Part shown: positions 45,168 through 54,093 of the stretch, one piece after another | Numbering within the stretch: position 1 is the stretch's first letter | Layout of the letters: each line of letters starts with the position of its first letter | DNA from: Ricordea florida | Lineage: Eukaryota; Cnidaria; Anthozoa; Corallimorpharia; Ricordeidae | Assembly (NCBI GenBank): GCA_949710005.1 | Contig: OX453281.1 | Span: 27,906,839 to 27,970,838, forward strand | Length of the DNA: 64,000 nucleotides | Direction: 5' to 3' | The notes under the pieces: model-generated | What the model was told of the DNA's origin: nothing | The model's database searches: none | What the model saw: only the letters and a program-made list of their open reading frames with translations | Program-made: the position numbers and the translations under genes

Positions 45168-46174
45168 CCTTTTTTCTTACGAAAATGCAATGTGATTGTT
45201 ACAACACCTCCTTTGAATGAAATCGCTTTTCCTGTGTCGCCTCTTAAAAGCACTTCAATCTTACTTATACGATTAAGCCTCACAGGAGTGTAAAAGAGTT
45301 TAGAAAAGTTTTCATTGATAATATCGTTTGTTTCCCCTCTTGGTGCAATTACACGAAGCACATTGGCTCTCACATCTCCTACAATCTGTGTTCCCACTAC
45401 ATCTGAATAGATATATATGGTTTGAAAACTGCTTGCTCCATTAACGCCGGCAATGAACCAATTCACCTTGTCGTTTACGTTATGATCTACTCGATAATCT
45501 GCGTAATCAGCTTCGTTGGGTATTTCTTCTGCAGTATCGAACTCATCCCATCCGAATACAAGATAGTTACTGCTGTCAGATTGTCCTGTTGTAGGTTCTG
45601 GGAAATCATCATCAATGGGACTATATTCCACTCCTCCTATGATAGTGAGGGGAAGCCTTCTTACACGATCCTTCATATTAAGGACAGTGTACAGATATCT
45701 GTTCAAAGCCAATCCTGAAATCTTTTTTATCTTCACTTCTGTATGAGCATCCACTTCTTTAATTTGCCATTCTTCATTTACCACATCATCTCCAAATTCT
45801 TTTCTTAATGCCCTGTCAATACCTGTCATAACATCTCTTATCGTTTTGTAGTTACCTGGAGCCAGGTGTATTGGTATCCACCCTTTATAATAACCAGGCT
45901 TATCCTTGACATCATCAGCCCGACGATCTACACTGCGCATCGCCAGAAATTTACCAATATGATTCGGTTCAATCTTGTCTTCAAGAGGTGCAATAATATT
46001 GTACCAAGAATTAGGATAAACGAAACTGGCTAGTGCCACTTCCCATTCACCATATAGTTCAAGAGGATTTGGTAGAACCACTGTATATCCGCTAGGACCA
46101 TTTTCGGGAAATGTAGCGGTACTCGCGTTACTTGGTAGATAGAGATAAAAACTCGAAGGTGCTACTTCACTCAT
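45164..46174 (-). CDS. penton-like minor capsid protein, paralogue 3 (336 aa)
   Basis: FYLYLPSNAST, WEVALASFVYPNSW, IYIYSDVVGTQIVGDVRAN, and GDTGKAISFKGGVVTITLHF at the C terminus. Most similar to paralogue 2, suggesting a relatively recent duplication. ATGA overlap with paralogue 4. Confidence 0.85.
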   Translation of the reverse strand: MSEVAPSSFYLYLPSNASTATFPENGPSGYTVVLPNPLELYGEWEVALASFVYPNSWYNIIAPLEDKIEPNHIGKFLAMRSVDRRADDVKDKPGYYKGWIPIHLAPGNYKTIRDVMTGIDRALRKEFGDDVVNEEWQIKEVDAHTEVKIKKISGLALNRYLYTVLNMKDRVRRLPLTIIGGVEYSPIDDDFPEPTTGQSDSSNYLVFGWDEFDTAEEIPNEADYADYRVDHNVNDKVNWFIAGVNGASSFQTIYIYSDVVGTQIVGDVRANVLRVIAPRGETNDIINENFSKLFYTPVRLNRISKIEVLLRGDTGKAISFKGGVVTITLHFRKKKG

Positions 46175-47526
46175 GGTATCACGTGTGCCTTGTTTCGAAA
46201 ATGAAGTGTTACTGTGACAGTTCCTGCATAAAATGGAACTTCTTTTTCTGCATCAACCTTTAAAACAATTTCTAGTTCGCGTAAACGGGCCTCATGCAGG
46301 TCGTGGTAATGAATGTTTTCAATCACTTTGTGTTCCTGTGTCCCTTGTGGAATATTGTCAGTTGGAGTGATCCATTGCAATACTCTCGATTTCTTAAACC
46401 CATCGAACCACGGCTCAATATTTAAATTGGACTCGATCGAGAAAGAACTGATAGGATCATAGTCAATCGGTCGATATCTTCTCCTTGCACCTTGTGGAGG
46501 GCTAACATACAAAGTCCAGGCATTTTGGCGAGGCATAATCACAAACATGATCCGAGAAAGTGATAAATCCAATCTAAATCTCCCATCCCTATAAGGGGCT
46601 CTAATGTTACCGTTGAAATCCACAAAACCCATGATGCGCGCTAGGGCTAACGACACTCGAATGGAAGCACCTGGTTGAAGATCCAAACGATATCTTTCCT
46701 TGTCGTTTTCATAGTTCATCTCAATCCCATATTTCTCTTTAAAAAATGACTTTTTCGCGAATTCCTTGAACATAACACGGAAACGATAAGAATAAAAATC
46801 TTCCACATCAGCAAGAGTAGATAACCAATCTTGTTCAATGGCACTGTTACTAACACTGAAATCCATATCCGCATCTGTCATCTCCATCATAGGTTGGAAA
46901 AACACGAGAAGCGGTTCATTCTCATCATCATCATCATTATGAATCTCAAACACAGTATTTTCTCCTTCCTCTGTTATTTTGTAGATATCCGGGTAAGATA
47001 AGAAAGGTGCCATTTTCACATAACTTTTAGCCAGTTCTGGGTATTCCGGATGCTTCAAGGCGACAAAACCCAATATTCTTGCCATAGATATTGGAATCTT
47101 AAGAACATATCCAGCTGGGAGGCTCCAACGCACCGTTCGTGATGTTGTAGGATAGGAGTAGTGCTTAAAGTAGTGATAAGTAGTAACACCGCTTTCAGCC
47201 AAATCATGCTTCATGGCATTTACTATGTGTTCAAAGATATTGTAGTAACCAAGATATGATGCAGGGGGTAGCTTCTTTGTTACAAAAGGATTCCCTTCAC
47301 CAGTGCTATATTGCCAAGTTAAATCACTGGTTTCATTGAGACTTATCTTCGGAGGTTGATACCATGTTTTAAAAAAGGATATTTCAGTAACGCCAACTTC
47401 CCACTCTCCTTGTAGTAGAATCTCTTGAGGCAATTCGATTTTGTAGTGATGTGGTCTGTTATCCCAATAGTGGTTACTGGGAGTATTGCTCGGAAGGATC
47501 AAGTAGAAATCCTCTCGGGCCAACAT
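46171..47526 (-). CDS. penton-like minor capsid protein, paralogue 4, enlarged (451 aa)
   Basis: FYLILPSNTPSN and WEVGVTEISFFKTW at the N terminus and VPFYAGTVTVTLHF at the C terminus show homology. It is about 120 residues longer, with an internal near-repeat (ARILGFV and ARIMGFV blocks, each after a helical YFKHY or FKEKYG region). The middle may be a domain duplication. First gene of the minor-capsid run. Confidence 0.8.
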   Translation of the reverse strand: MLAREDFYLILPSNTPSNHYWDNRPHHYKIELPQEILLQGEWEVGVTEISFFKTWYQPPKISLNETSDLTWQYSTGEGNPFVTKKLPPASYLGYYNIFEHIVNAMKHDLAESGVTTYHYFKHYSYPTTSRTVRWSLPAGYVLKIPISMARILGFVALKHPEYPELAKSYVKMAPFLSYPDIYKITEEGENTVFEIHNDDDDENEPLLVFFQPMMEMTDADMDFSVSNSAIEQDWLSTLADVEDFYSYRFRVMFKEFAKKSFFKEKYGIEMNYENDKERYRLDLQPGASIRVSLALARIMGFVDFNGNIRAPYRDGRFRLDLSLSRIMFVIMPRQNAWTLYVSPPQGARRRYRPIDYDPISSFSIESNLNIEPWFDGFKKSRVLQWITPTDNIPQGTQEHKVIENIHYHDLHEARLRELEIVLKVDAEKEVPFYAGTVTVTLHFRNKAHVIP

Positions 47527-47558
47527 GCTGATATCAATGATTCAATAAATATAAAAAC

Positions 47559-47572
47559 TCTTTCTTTATTTA
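47559..47572 (-). terminator. poly(A) signal overlapping the integrase stop
   Basis: GTGTAAATAAAG on the minus strand: the stop TAA and AATAAA overlap. Confidence 0.65.
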
Positions 47573-48724
47573 CACATCCTTCACGTAACTGGCAGGAATC
47601 CATTGATCATATTTACTTGGCCAACCTCGCCATTTTACTAAATATTCCTTTCTACGCCCAGAACCGCGAGTATCAAGAATCTTCTCTATTTTGAAAAAGT
47701 CACTTTCCTTGCTTTGCACGCGTTCCAGTTCAGGTTCGTAAAACATCCCCTTTAACATTGTACCGTCATATTCCTTTAGTCTATAAGTGGGAACTGTGGT
47801 ACGGTTACGCCTGGCTATGGTAAAAACTTCTTCTGTCCAATTGGGTGTATAACCCTTGGCAAAAACACCTTGTGCTTTAGCAATTCGTACTTGATCACCC
47901 ACCTTGAACTTGTAGCGCATTTTTTCTACTCGTTTCACAAAATCATCTCCATACAAATAGTTCCATATCTCTTGAGCATTTTCCTGAGTTACACGATCGG
48001 GTGCTGTACCGATACTACGATGCGTAGAACTATTATAACTTTTCACCAGGTTATCTAACACATCCAGATAACGATAATGATTCGCTTCAGTGAAATATCG
48101 CCACATGCGTGTCTTTATGGTTCTATTAAAACGCTCCACAATCTGAGCCTTTGTATCGCTGTATGTAACAAAATGTTGCACATGTTTAGATTCCAAAAAC
48201 TTTTGAAACTGACGGTTTGTGAATTCACTTCCTTTATCCGTTTGTAAACGCTCTGGTACACGCCCATCTTCTTTAAATATGTGCTCAAAAGCATCCACCA
48301 AACTTTTTCCCGTTTTGTCCTTCAAAGGTACAACCCATGCATACTTTGAAAGAACATCAATAACCGTTAAAAGATAACGAAATCCATCATTTTCCCCTTT
48401 CAATGCTTGTACATCCACAAGATCTGCTTGCCACTGTTCATCCATGCCATTAACCACTACTCTACTCCGTTTAAACTGTTTCCGCACAGGCTTGTGTAAG
48501 GTATACGGAACCTGTGATTCGAGCCATTTCCTCGATATCGATGGCTTGATTCCTTTTACGCGTGCGGTACCAACCAATCGCTTTGCGCCAACAAATGCAG
48601 CAGGTTTTCCTGGTGTGTAGTATAACCTTTCTAACATGGGTATGGCCTGTCGTTCCGTCTTCCATTTCTTCTGTTTCCGCCGCATCTTCATACTCTTCTT
48701 GGTCATCAACAATCTCGATGACAA
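47570..48724 (-). CDS. INT: retroviral-like integrase with C-terminal chromodomain
   Basis: 384 aa. rve core with D101 (QADLVD), D163 (QTDKGSEF) and E198 (VERFNRT), D-x61-D-x34-E spacing. C-terminal chromodomain (FFKIEKILDTR, YLVKWRGWPSKYDQWIP). It inserts the linear element with a short target duplication; the chromodomain probably guides target choice. The first ~29 residues are Lys-rich and overlap a different-frame ORF, so the true start may be Met30 (MLERLYYTP), where family similarity begins. Confidence 0.95.
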   Translation of the reverse strand: MSSRLLMTKKSMKMRRKQKKWKTERQAIPMLERLYYTPGKPAAFVGAKRLVGTARVKGIKPSISRKWLESQVPYTLHKPVRKQFKRSRVVVNGMDEQWQADLVDVQALKGENDGFRYLLTVIDVLSKYAWVVPLKDKTGKSLVDAFEHIFKEDGRVPERLQTDKGSEFTNRQFQKFLESKHVQHFVTYSDTKAQIVERFNRTIKTRMWRYFTEANHYRYLDVLDNLVKSYNSSTHRSIGTAPDRVTQENAQEIWNYLYGDDFVKRVEKMRYKFKVGDQVRIAKAQGVFAKGYTPNWTEEVFTIARRNRTTVPTYRLKEYDGTMLKGMFYEPELERVQSKESDFFKIEKILDTRGSGRRKEYLVKWRGWPSKYDQWIPASYVKDV

Positions 48725-48815
48725 CTCCTTTACAACAGGCGATATGGCACTTGATGCGCTTAAACAAGTTTCTCAAAGTAACAGAAGGTAGAGCTCCGCG
48801 CCCCATGCAAGGCAT
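48637..48815 (-). other. alternative-frame ORF overlapping the integrase 5' end
   Basis: A frame from an ATG at 48815 encodes a stretch with IVDDQEEYEDAAETEEME, read from DNA that in the integrase frame gives a Lys run. It may be a separate small protein, an upstream exon, or a leader. Not decidable here. Confidence 0.3.
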
Positions 48816-48840
48816 TATAACACTAATAACAGTTCATCCT

Positions 48841-49170
48841 TTATGGTGCTCTTATGTAGTTGTACATGTAGATTACCAGCAACCACGGCAAACTGGGTAG
48901 TGACATGTTTTGTTCCCTTATCCATTCCAACATGTACCTTTTTCGTGAGGGTGGTAATGATAAAAAGTCAAGCATCCGTATATATACTGCAACATGACTC
49001 CAATAAACAGGTTTCGTTTCTTCTACTTTTCTCCAACAGTTCTTTAGTTCCGATACTGTATAAGGATAACAGCAACGAGGAATATTCAACAGTTCGCTTC
49101 TCACTAACCGATCTATCTCTGGTTCTATCCTTGCAATTTTACGCACGAGAAAAAGCTTTATCCTTTTCAT
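48841..49170 (-). CDS. small hypothetical protein (109 aa)
   Basis: Starts MKRIKLFLVRKIARIEPE. Helical, aromatic-rich (CWRKVEETKPVYWSHVAVYI). No family recognised. Same strand as PolB and integrase, between them. Confidence 0.5.
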   Translation of the reverse strand: MKRIKLFLVRKIARIEPEIDRLVRSELLNIPRCCYPYTVSELKNCWRKVEETKPVYWSHVAVYIRMLDFLSLPPSRKRYMLEWIREQNMSLPSLPWLLVIYMYNYIRAP

Positions 49171-49179
49171 ATCCTCTTC

Positions 49180-49221
49180 GCTCTTCGTGAGATCCGTCGT
49201 TACCAGAAATCAACCGAACTA
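49180..49221 (+). other. histone H3 alpha-N-helix match, copy 1
   Basis: In the + frame reads ALREIRRYQKSTEL, identical to the conserved H3 segment preceding the histone fold. The frame has no Met upstream (a stop lies at 49105) and stops 11 codons later. Lies between PolB and the 109-aa ORF, antisense to both. Confidence 0.75.
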
Positions 49222-49249
49222 TCAATGGAACAGAGGGAAAATACCTGTC

Positions 49250-49291
49250 GCTCTTAGAGAGATCCGTCGTTATCAGAAATCATCTGAACAT
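49250..49291 (+). other. histone H3 alpha-N-helix match, copy 2
   Basis: Reads ALREIRRYQKSSEH, exactly 70 bp after copy 1 and in a different frame. Differs from copy 1 by synonymous changes (CGT/AGA, TAC/TAT) and two substitutions at its end. Flanking DNA of the two copies is not similar. Confidence 0.75.
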
Positions 49292-49444
49292 TTTCGAATT
49301 GACTGAGCTGCCAAAGGAAACGAAGAAGAAGAATAGAGACCAAACGGTATCCATAAAACCTAGATGTGCTCCCAACGGAGCCGAAAAAAGAAATGATAAT
49401 ATTCCCTAAAAAACACCTTACTTCACTTTACTTTGGCTGCCTGT

Positions 49445-52400
49445 TCAATACCCGTAGGGTAATGTGTCATACTCGTCTATGATTACACGCTTGTCATATA
49501 CAAGCTTATATCTCTTGTCTTGTGCTTGAGTAACCACTTGTTTGCTCTTCGTGTTACGCATGATCTTGTGAGGATTGTGAACTGTAACGGGTTCACATTG
49601 TTCACTTCGTACCATGTCCACCATACTGTGAAAGTTCACTTTTTCTGCAGTTCGCACATTTAAGGTGAATCCACGAACCTTGCATACAACTTTTCCCTTG
49701 TATGTTTTATAAGCATAATTTTTGGGGCCAGCTGATACAAATGTTACAATATGATCGTCACTGTCCAGCTCGTTGGTGAGTTCCCCCAAGTAATCACCCA
49801 GTACAGGTTCCCATTGATCTTCTTCTGAGATATATATGATACTGTCTGTATCATAATAACAGACTCTCTCACCCAGCTTTGCCATGACACGATATAATTT
49901 CATTCTTGCCTGAGCTGTGGTGAATGCAGCTAACACCACATTTGTTCTGTCAGAAGCTTCCACGAAATCATTCTCTTGAGTATAGCAAACTTCCACCATT
50001 TCATCAGCAACAAGATGGACATCTTTTATACTCACACTGGCACTCGTAAACAGCTCAAAGTAACGCTTTACATCGTTGATCACTTCTAGCTTAGGTCTGT
50101 TTGGACGCTGCCCAAGCTTTCCCCACATATTATTCAAGATTTGTTTCCAGACGCTTCTTGCCCCTGCATTATGTTGAATGTGTTCTCTTTCCAAGCGAAT
50201 TCCCTCATGCTCATAATATTCTTCAATATATCTCGTTTTATCATCATCAGTTTCACACCAGCTAGGCCAACCTGAGGCTTCTTGTTTTTTCTTTAAGAAC
50301 ATGTTGATGTACTCTTTAAACAGAGTTTGGCTCTTTTGTTCGAAATGCCATACCTCATGTAACCGAACAACACGATAACCCATTTCACGAGCTAACTCCA
50401 GTTCTAAGCTCACCCATGTTCCGGTAAATGTTCTCTCTTCATCTGTGTGTTGACAGGGTGTTTTCTGTAATGCTTCAGCGCAGGTGCGACACAGTGCAAA
50501 CATAAGCTTGTTATTGCTCTTGAAGGGTAGTACTGGGTGATACAATCCCCGGGGTGCGAGAACATCACATTTGATGATTCCAAAATACTGACTGATTTCT
50601 GTAGGATCTAAATTGTCCGTGATTATTCTGGGATGCCCTATGGGATACAACCCGTTCTTGTTAATATCAGGATACAAACTCGTAAAGTCCACATAATTCA
50701 TCTTCTTATCCTCAACAAGCAGCTTTGTAGCATTTGTTCTACCCCCGTAGAATGCATCTCGTGGATTCAGAGGCGAAACAAACTGTAATCTATCCACGAA
50801 TGTTTTCACTTCCTTATCCTCTTTCAGCATCTTTCGCCACTGACATTCCCACATCTCCACCACTTCAATTCCTTGTTTCTTTAGATAATCTGTTCTTTCC
50901 AGTGTGTGCTGATAAAGTTCATACATGGAACACTGATTTATGGGGTTTATAGTAGTACCGGGAAAACACCTCATACAACCGTGATAAAAACAACCATGAA
51001 ATTCGTAGGCTGTATGAGTGGTTTCACAGTATCCATCCAACAAGTAAGAACCCACTCTCTTCTCTCCCTCGTTTCTACCATGACGAATGAAAACATTGTC
51101 CTTTTGTGACATATGAGCAAGCCATTGATACGCACAGTGTGATTGATTTGCTTTCTTTCTGTAGCCAAGATGAGGAATAATTGCGATAGTTTTCTCTTTA
51201 AGAAACATAGAACGAAAAATTAAATTACATAACGATGCTATAGTCATGCTTTCTTTAAAAGGGTGGATATGGCACAACCCTTTCACGGTGTTGATAAAAT
51301 GACAGCAACATCGACGCAGAATGTCCACATCTGAACGACAATAACTCACGAGTTCCTCTTGCATGCGAAATTCCACTTTCTTTGCTTCTTGTTCTTTATG
51401 CCAGTTAAGGAATGCTTTACGCACATCTGGTTTCATACCTTCAGGATCATAGTACTCAACAGCAGGAATGGGTCCCACATAGTACTGGTTTTCTTCTGTG
51501 TTGAAAAAATGGGGAAAATATCCTTTCTTCAATTCTTGTAAACCAAATGTTTTGGGTAACTTTGCAAGGGCCATAGGAAAAAAATTTAAACTGTCAATGA
51601 AACGTATCCCCACATCTGGAACTCGCATCTCCATGATCTTAGCTCCATTCATGATAAGAGTTGGTTTGATATTGTTCTTGTACAAGTAATCCAAAATAAA
51701 GTAGGAGTCATATCCTTTGAAATTATGTGCAATACAAGTTGATCCTGGCATCTCGTCAAATAACCATTCACAAAAAGCTTTACATGTTTTAAAGATCCAT
51801 TCCTTTCCATGTTGATCCTGCACTACCACAAGGTTAGGTACATGTTTGCCTGTGTTCTGTGTACACTCAAAATCGAAAAACAAATACAAATCCTCTTCAT
51901 CATCCCCTCTTTTTCTCTTTTTCTTCTGTTTCGGTACTTGCATGTAGCACTGATGATCTTTTTCAACAAACTTGTTGCAAACATGGCACATCAATTCCCC
52001 ACATTTATGTAATCTTGTATCCCGTTGAGTTCGATCTAACATCTTACCACAATCTTTACATTTCAGATACTGTTTGCAAACAGAAATTCCCCCTTGTGGG
52101 CCCATTCTACGATGATTCTCGAAACAACCAGGACCTTGAAACGACCTTTTACAATAAGCACAATATATCCATGATGATATATCCCCAGAGCATCCTTCTT
52201 GAAAACAAGATAAGCACTTCTTCTTGCACCGATGATGTCTTCCCTCTTCGGTGTTATAACCCTTTTCGCATTCTAAACAATAATAAATGCGCCCCATGAA
52301 TCCAGGCATGGATGTAATCAAATCAAAGTGACCATCATGTAAATATAAGTAAATGACTTTTTCCTTGGTAGGACCCTTGTAAATAACACTGTTAAACTGC

Positions 52401-53185
52401 TCTGCACTAACAATGACTAATTGGTACTCTGGCAAGATGGCTTGAAATTTCTTCGCTTCTTCAATACCACATGCTTGTAAAGGAACGCCCGCTCGTTCAT
52501 GTAAACTTAAAGCTCTTTCTCGTTGAATAGGTCTTCCCTTGTGAATTATGTCGTATTGCGGATCTTTCTCTAGTCTGGCGATTCCCACTACGATAGCTCT
52601 TGCCATACATAATTCATCTTTATTCCTGATACGAATAAAACATTTCTTCTCCTTTAATCGTTTTCCCATGTTAATCACTTTCTTTCTACCACCCCCAGTA
52701 GGAAGAGCAACATGTACTAGATTCACATCAAATCTTTGATTCGCATACAAATCCTCATATGATTGCAGGACTCTTTCCACCTCAAACATTACTCTCTGTG
52801 CTGTAAAATGTTCCACAGGCATGAAAGGTAAACTGATCGGAGAGGTTAATTCTCGTGTTTGCATAACAAATCGAACTTGATCTCGTGCATTCATTCCTCG
52901 TGTCATGTCAGTGATAGCACTTTCCAGCACACCATTTAAGTTACTTGTTCCTTCTCGAACGGATCTTGCTTCGGGAATATCGATGGTTAAGTGATAATCA
53001 ACCCCAGTTGTATTGAATTTCGGGATGTTACGTCTATTCTGTTCCTTTAGAGTATATTGCCCTCTTTCTTCTTCTCTCTTCCTTTTACCTCCAACTTGTT
53101 CACTAAAAGATATAAGTATAATAGTTCTTTTAGAAATCGAACATGTCCCACTCAAAAGCACCCGGTTGAACAACCCAATCATCAT
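49445..53185 (-). CDS. POLB: protein-primed-type family B DNA polymerase
   Basis: About 1,215-1,246 aa. A Cys/His-rich zinc-binding region (about 303-413) precedes the 3'-5' exonuclease motifs FFDFECT (D438/E440), HNFKGYD (D493) and YCRSD (D619). Polymerase motifs follow: A YVDFTSLYPD (D833), B KQILNNMWGKLGQ (about 1014) and C YYDTDS (D1112/D1114). An insert with VGSYLLDGYC and AYEFHGCFYHGC (711-737) resembles the VSR-like endonuclease segment seen in Polinton polymerases. It replicates the element from its termini. The first ~30 residues lie across the end of the upstream ORF and follow a TATCTTTTAG acceptor-like site, so the true N terminus may be spliced. Confidence 0.95.
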   Translation of the reverse strand: MMIGLFNRVLLSGTCSISKRTIILISFSEQVGGKRKREEERGQYTLKEQNRRNIPKFNTTGVDYHLTIDIPEARSVREGTSNLNGVLESAITDMTRGMNARDQVRFVMQTRELTSPISLPFMPVEHFTAQRVMFEVERVLQSYEDLYANQRFDVNLVHVALPTGGGRKKVINMGKRLKEKKCFIRIRNKDELCMARAIVVGIARLEKDPQYDIIHKGRPIQRERALSLHERAGVPLQACGIEEAKKFQAILPEYQLVIVSAEQFNSVIYKGPTKEKVIYLYLHDGHFDLITSMPGFMGRIYYCLECEKGYNTEEGRHHRCKKKCLSCFQEGCSGDISSWIYCAYCKRSFQGPGCFENHRRMGPQGGISVCKQYLKCKDCGKMLDRTQRDTRLHKCGELMCHVCNKFVEKDHQCYMQVPKQKKKRKRGDDEEDLYLFFDFECTQNTGKHVPNLVVVQDQHGKEWIFKTCKAFCEWLFDEMPGSTCIAHNFKGYDSYFILDYLYKNNIKPTLIMNGAKIMEMRVPDVGIRFIDSLNFFPMALAKLPKTFGLQELKKGYFPHFFNTEENQYYVGPIPAVEYYDPEGMKPDVRKAFLNWHKEQEAKKVEFRMQEELVSYCRSDVDILRRCCCHFINTVKGLCHIHPFKESMTIASLCNLIFRSMFLKEKTIAIIPHLGYRKKANQSHCAYQWLAHMSQKDNVFIRHGRNEGEKRVGSYLLDGYCETTHTAYEFHGCFYHGCMRCFPGTTINPINQCSMYELYQHTLERTDYLKKQGIEVVEMWECQWRKMLKEDKEVKTFVDRLQFVSPLNPRDAFYGGRTNATKLLVEDKKMNYVDFTSLYPDINKNGLYPIGHPRIITDNLDPTEISQYFGIIKCDVLAPRGLYHPVLPFKSNNKLMFALCRTCAEALQKTPCQHTDEERTFTGTWVSLELELAREMGYRVVRLHEVWHFEQKSQTLFKEYINMFLKKKQEASGWPSWCETDDDKTRYIEEYYEHEGIRLEREHIQHNAGARSVWKQILNNMWGKLGQRPNRPKLEVINDVKRYFELFTSASVSIKDVHLVADEMVEVCYTQENDFVEASDRTNVVLAAFTTAQARMKLYRVMAKLGERVCYYDTDSIIYISEEDQWEPVLGDYLGELTNELDSDDHIVTFVSAGPKNYAYKTYKGKVVCKVRGFTLNVRTAEKVNFHSMVDMVRSEQCEPVTVHNPHKIMRNTKSKQVVTQAQDKRYKLVYDKRVIIDEYDTLPYGY

Positions 53186-53960
53186 TCATAACTTGCCCTT
53201 CTCTTTCTTGTTCTTGCTGTTTTAGTTGTTCTTCAAGTATGGCTACTGCTTGAAGTAATTCCTGCTTTGATTCTTCACTCTCCTCCTCAAACTCATCATC
53301 CACAACAAGACGATCATCATCACTATCATCATCATCATTCTCCTCAAACTCAAAATAATCATCATCACCAACAATATCATCATCATCATCATCATCATCA
53401 TCACTCTCCTTTTCACCTTTGATCATCAAACTCAACAGTACATTTTCCAGATCCGGTCGATTGAACTGATAATTCACCCATTCCTTATTACACTGAAGAA
53501 CTTCCTGGGTTGTAAAACCCAAAATACAACATGATTTTAACCATGAAGTAACAACATTAGATGACTTCACACAATTCACTGCTTTTCCAATAAACTTTGA
53601 AATCTTGTGTTCATCCTCCATGTTACAACTATGATCTTGTTCATATGAACTTCTATGGGAACATCCATAACAGGCTTCATTTGCTAAGACTTTAACCTTA
53701 TCCCAAACACACTCACAAAACACTCGCCAAAATTGAGCTTCCACACTCTTTTCATTCTCTGGTTCATGCATCTTTCCAGTTTCACAACTTGTGATATCAA
53801 ATGGGACCCATAGCCCTTTTTTATACCCTATTCCTACTAGAACCTCACCCTGTTTTACCAGTCTTTTTTCTAGTGAACCCGGTTTTCTTTTAATTATTCT
53901 GCTTTTTTCGGAGGGGGTACCCCCCACCCCCCTCCCTGTTTCTGACCACGAACTCGTCAA
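53130..53960 (-). CDS. acidic Cys-cluster protein upstream of PolB (276 aa)
   Basis: Contains ACYGCSHRSSYEQDHSCNM, a Cys/His cluster that I recall from other cnidarian element-borne ORFs. A helical region follows, then very acidic tracts (nine Asp, EEESEESKQE) and a coiled coil (ILEEQLKQQEQE). Ends FEWDMFDF, which looks like an acidic/aromatic activation-type peptide. Overlaps the PolB frame by about 55 nt. The first Met may precede the transcription start, as a shared TATA box sits only ~20 nt upstream; Met64 is an alternative start. Confidence 0.65.
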   Translation of the reverse strand: MTSSWSETGRGVGGTPSEKSRIIKRKPGSLEKRLVKQGEVLVGIGYKKGLWVPFDITSCETGKMHEPENEKSVEAQFWRVFCECVWDKVKVLANEACYGCSHRSSYEQDHSCNMEDEHKISKFIGKAVNCVKSSNVVTSWLKSCCILGFTTQEVLQCNKEWVNYQFNRPDLENVLLSLMIKGEKESDDDDDDDDDIVGDDDYFEFEENDDDDSDDDRLVVDDEFEEESEESKQELLQAVAILEEQLKQQEQEREGQVMNDDWVVQPGAFEWDMFDF

Positions 53961-53969
53961 ACCGGTTTT
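53954..53969. promoter_or_regulatory. TIR motif TCGTCAAACCGGTTTT at the divergent promoter
   Basis: Exact 16-mer also at 35413-35428 in the left TIR, and 15 bp of it at 59610-59624 in the right TIR. It has a palindromic AAACCGGTTT core. Candidate binding site of an element-encoded replication or transcription factor. Confidence 0.6.
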
Positions 53970-53979
53970 TCTTGACCCC

Positions 53980-53987
53980 TATATAAG
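53980..53987. promoter_or_regulatory. TATA box (TATATAAG) between divergent units
   Basis: Lies between the minus-strand PolB-side ORF and the + strand RING array unit. Its palindromic TATATA core could serve both directions. Confidence 0.6.
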
Positions 53988-54093
53988 TGAGCACCCGTTC
54001 CAGGCTCATCACTCTTACTTGGCTGGTCTTTGCGAGTGCAAGCAAAGTTTTTACTAGTTACTTCAAGATTTTTTACTCCTTTCCTGCGGAAAA

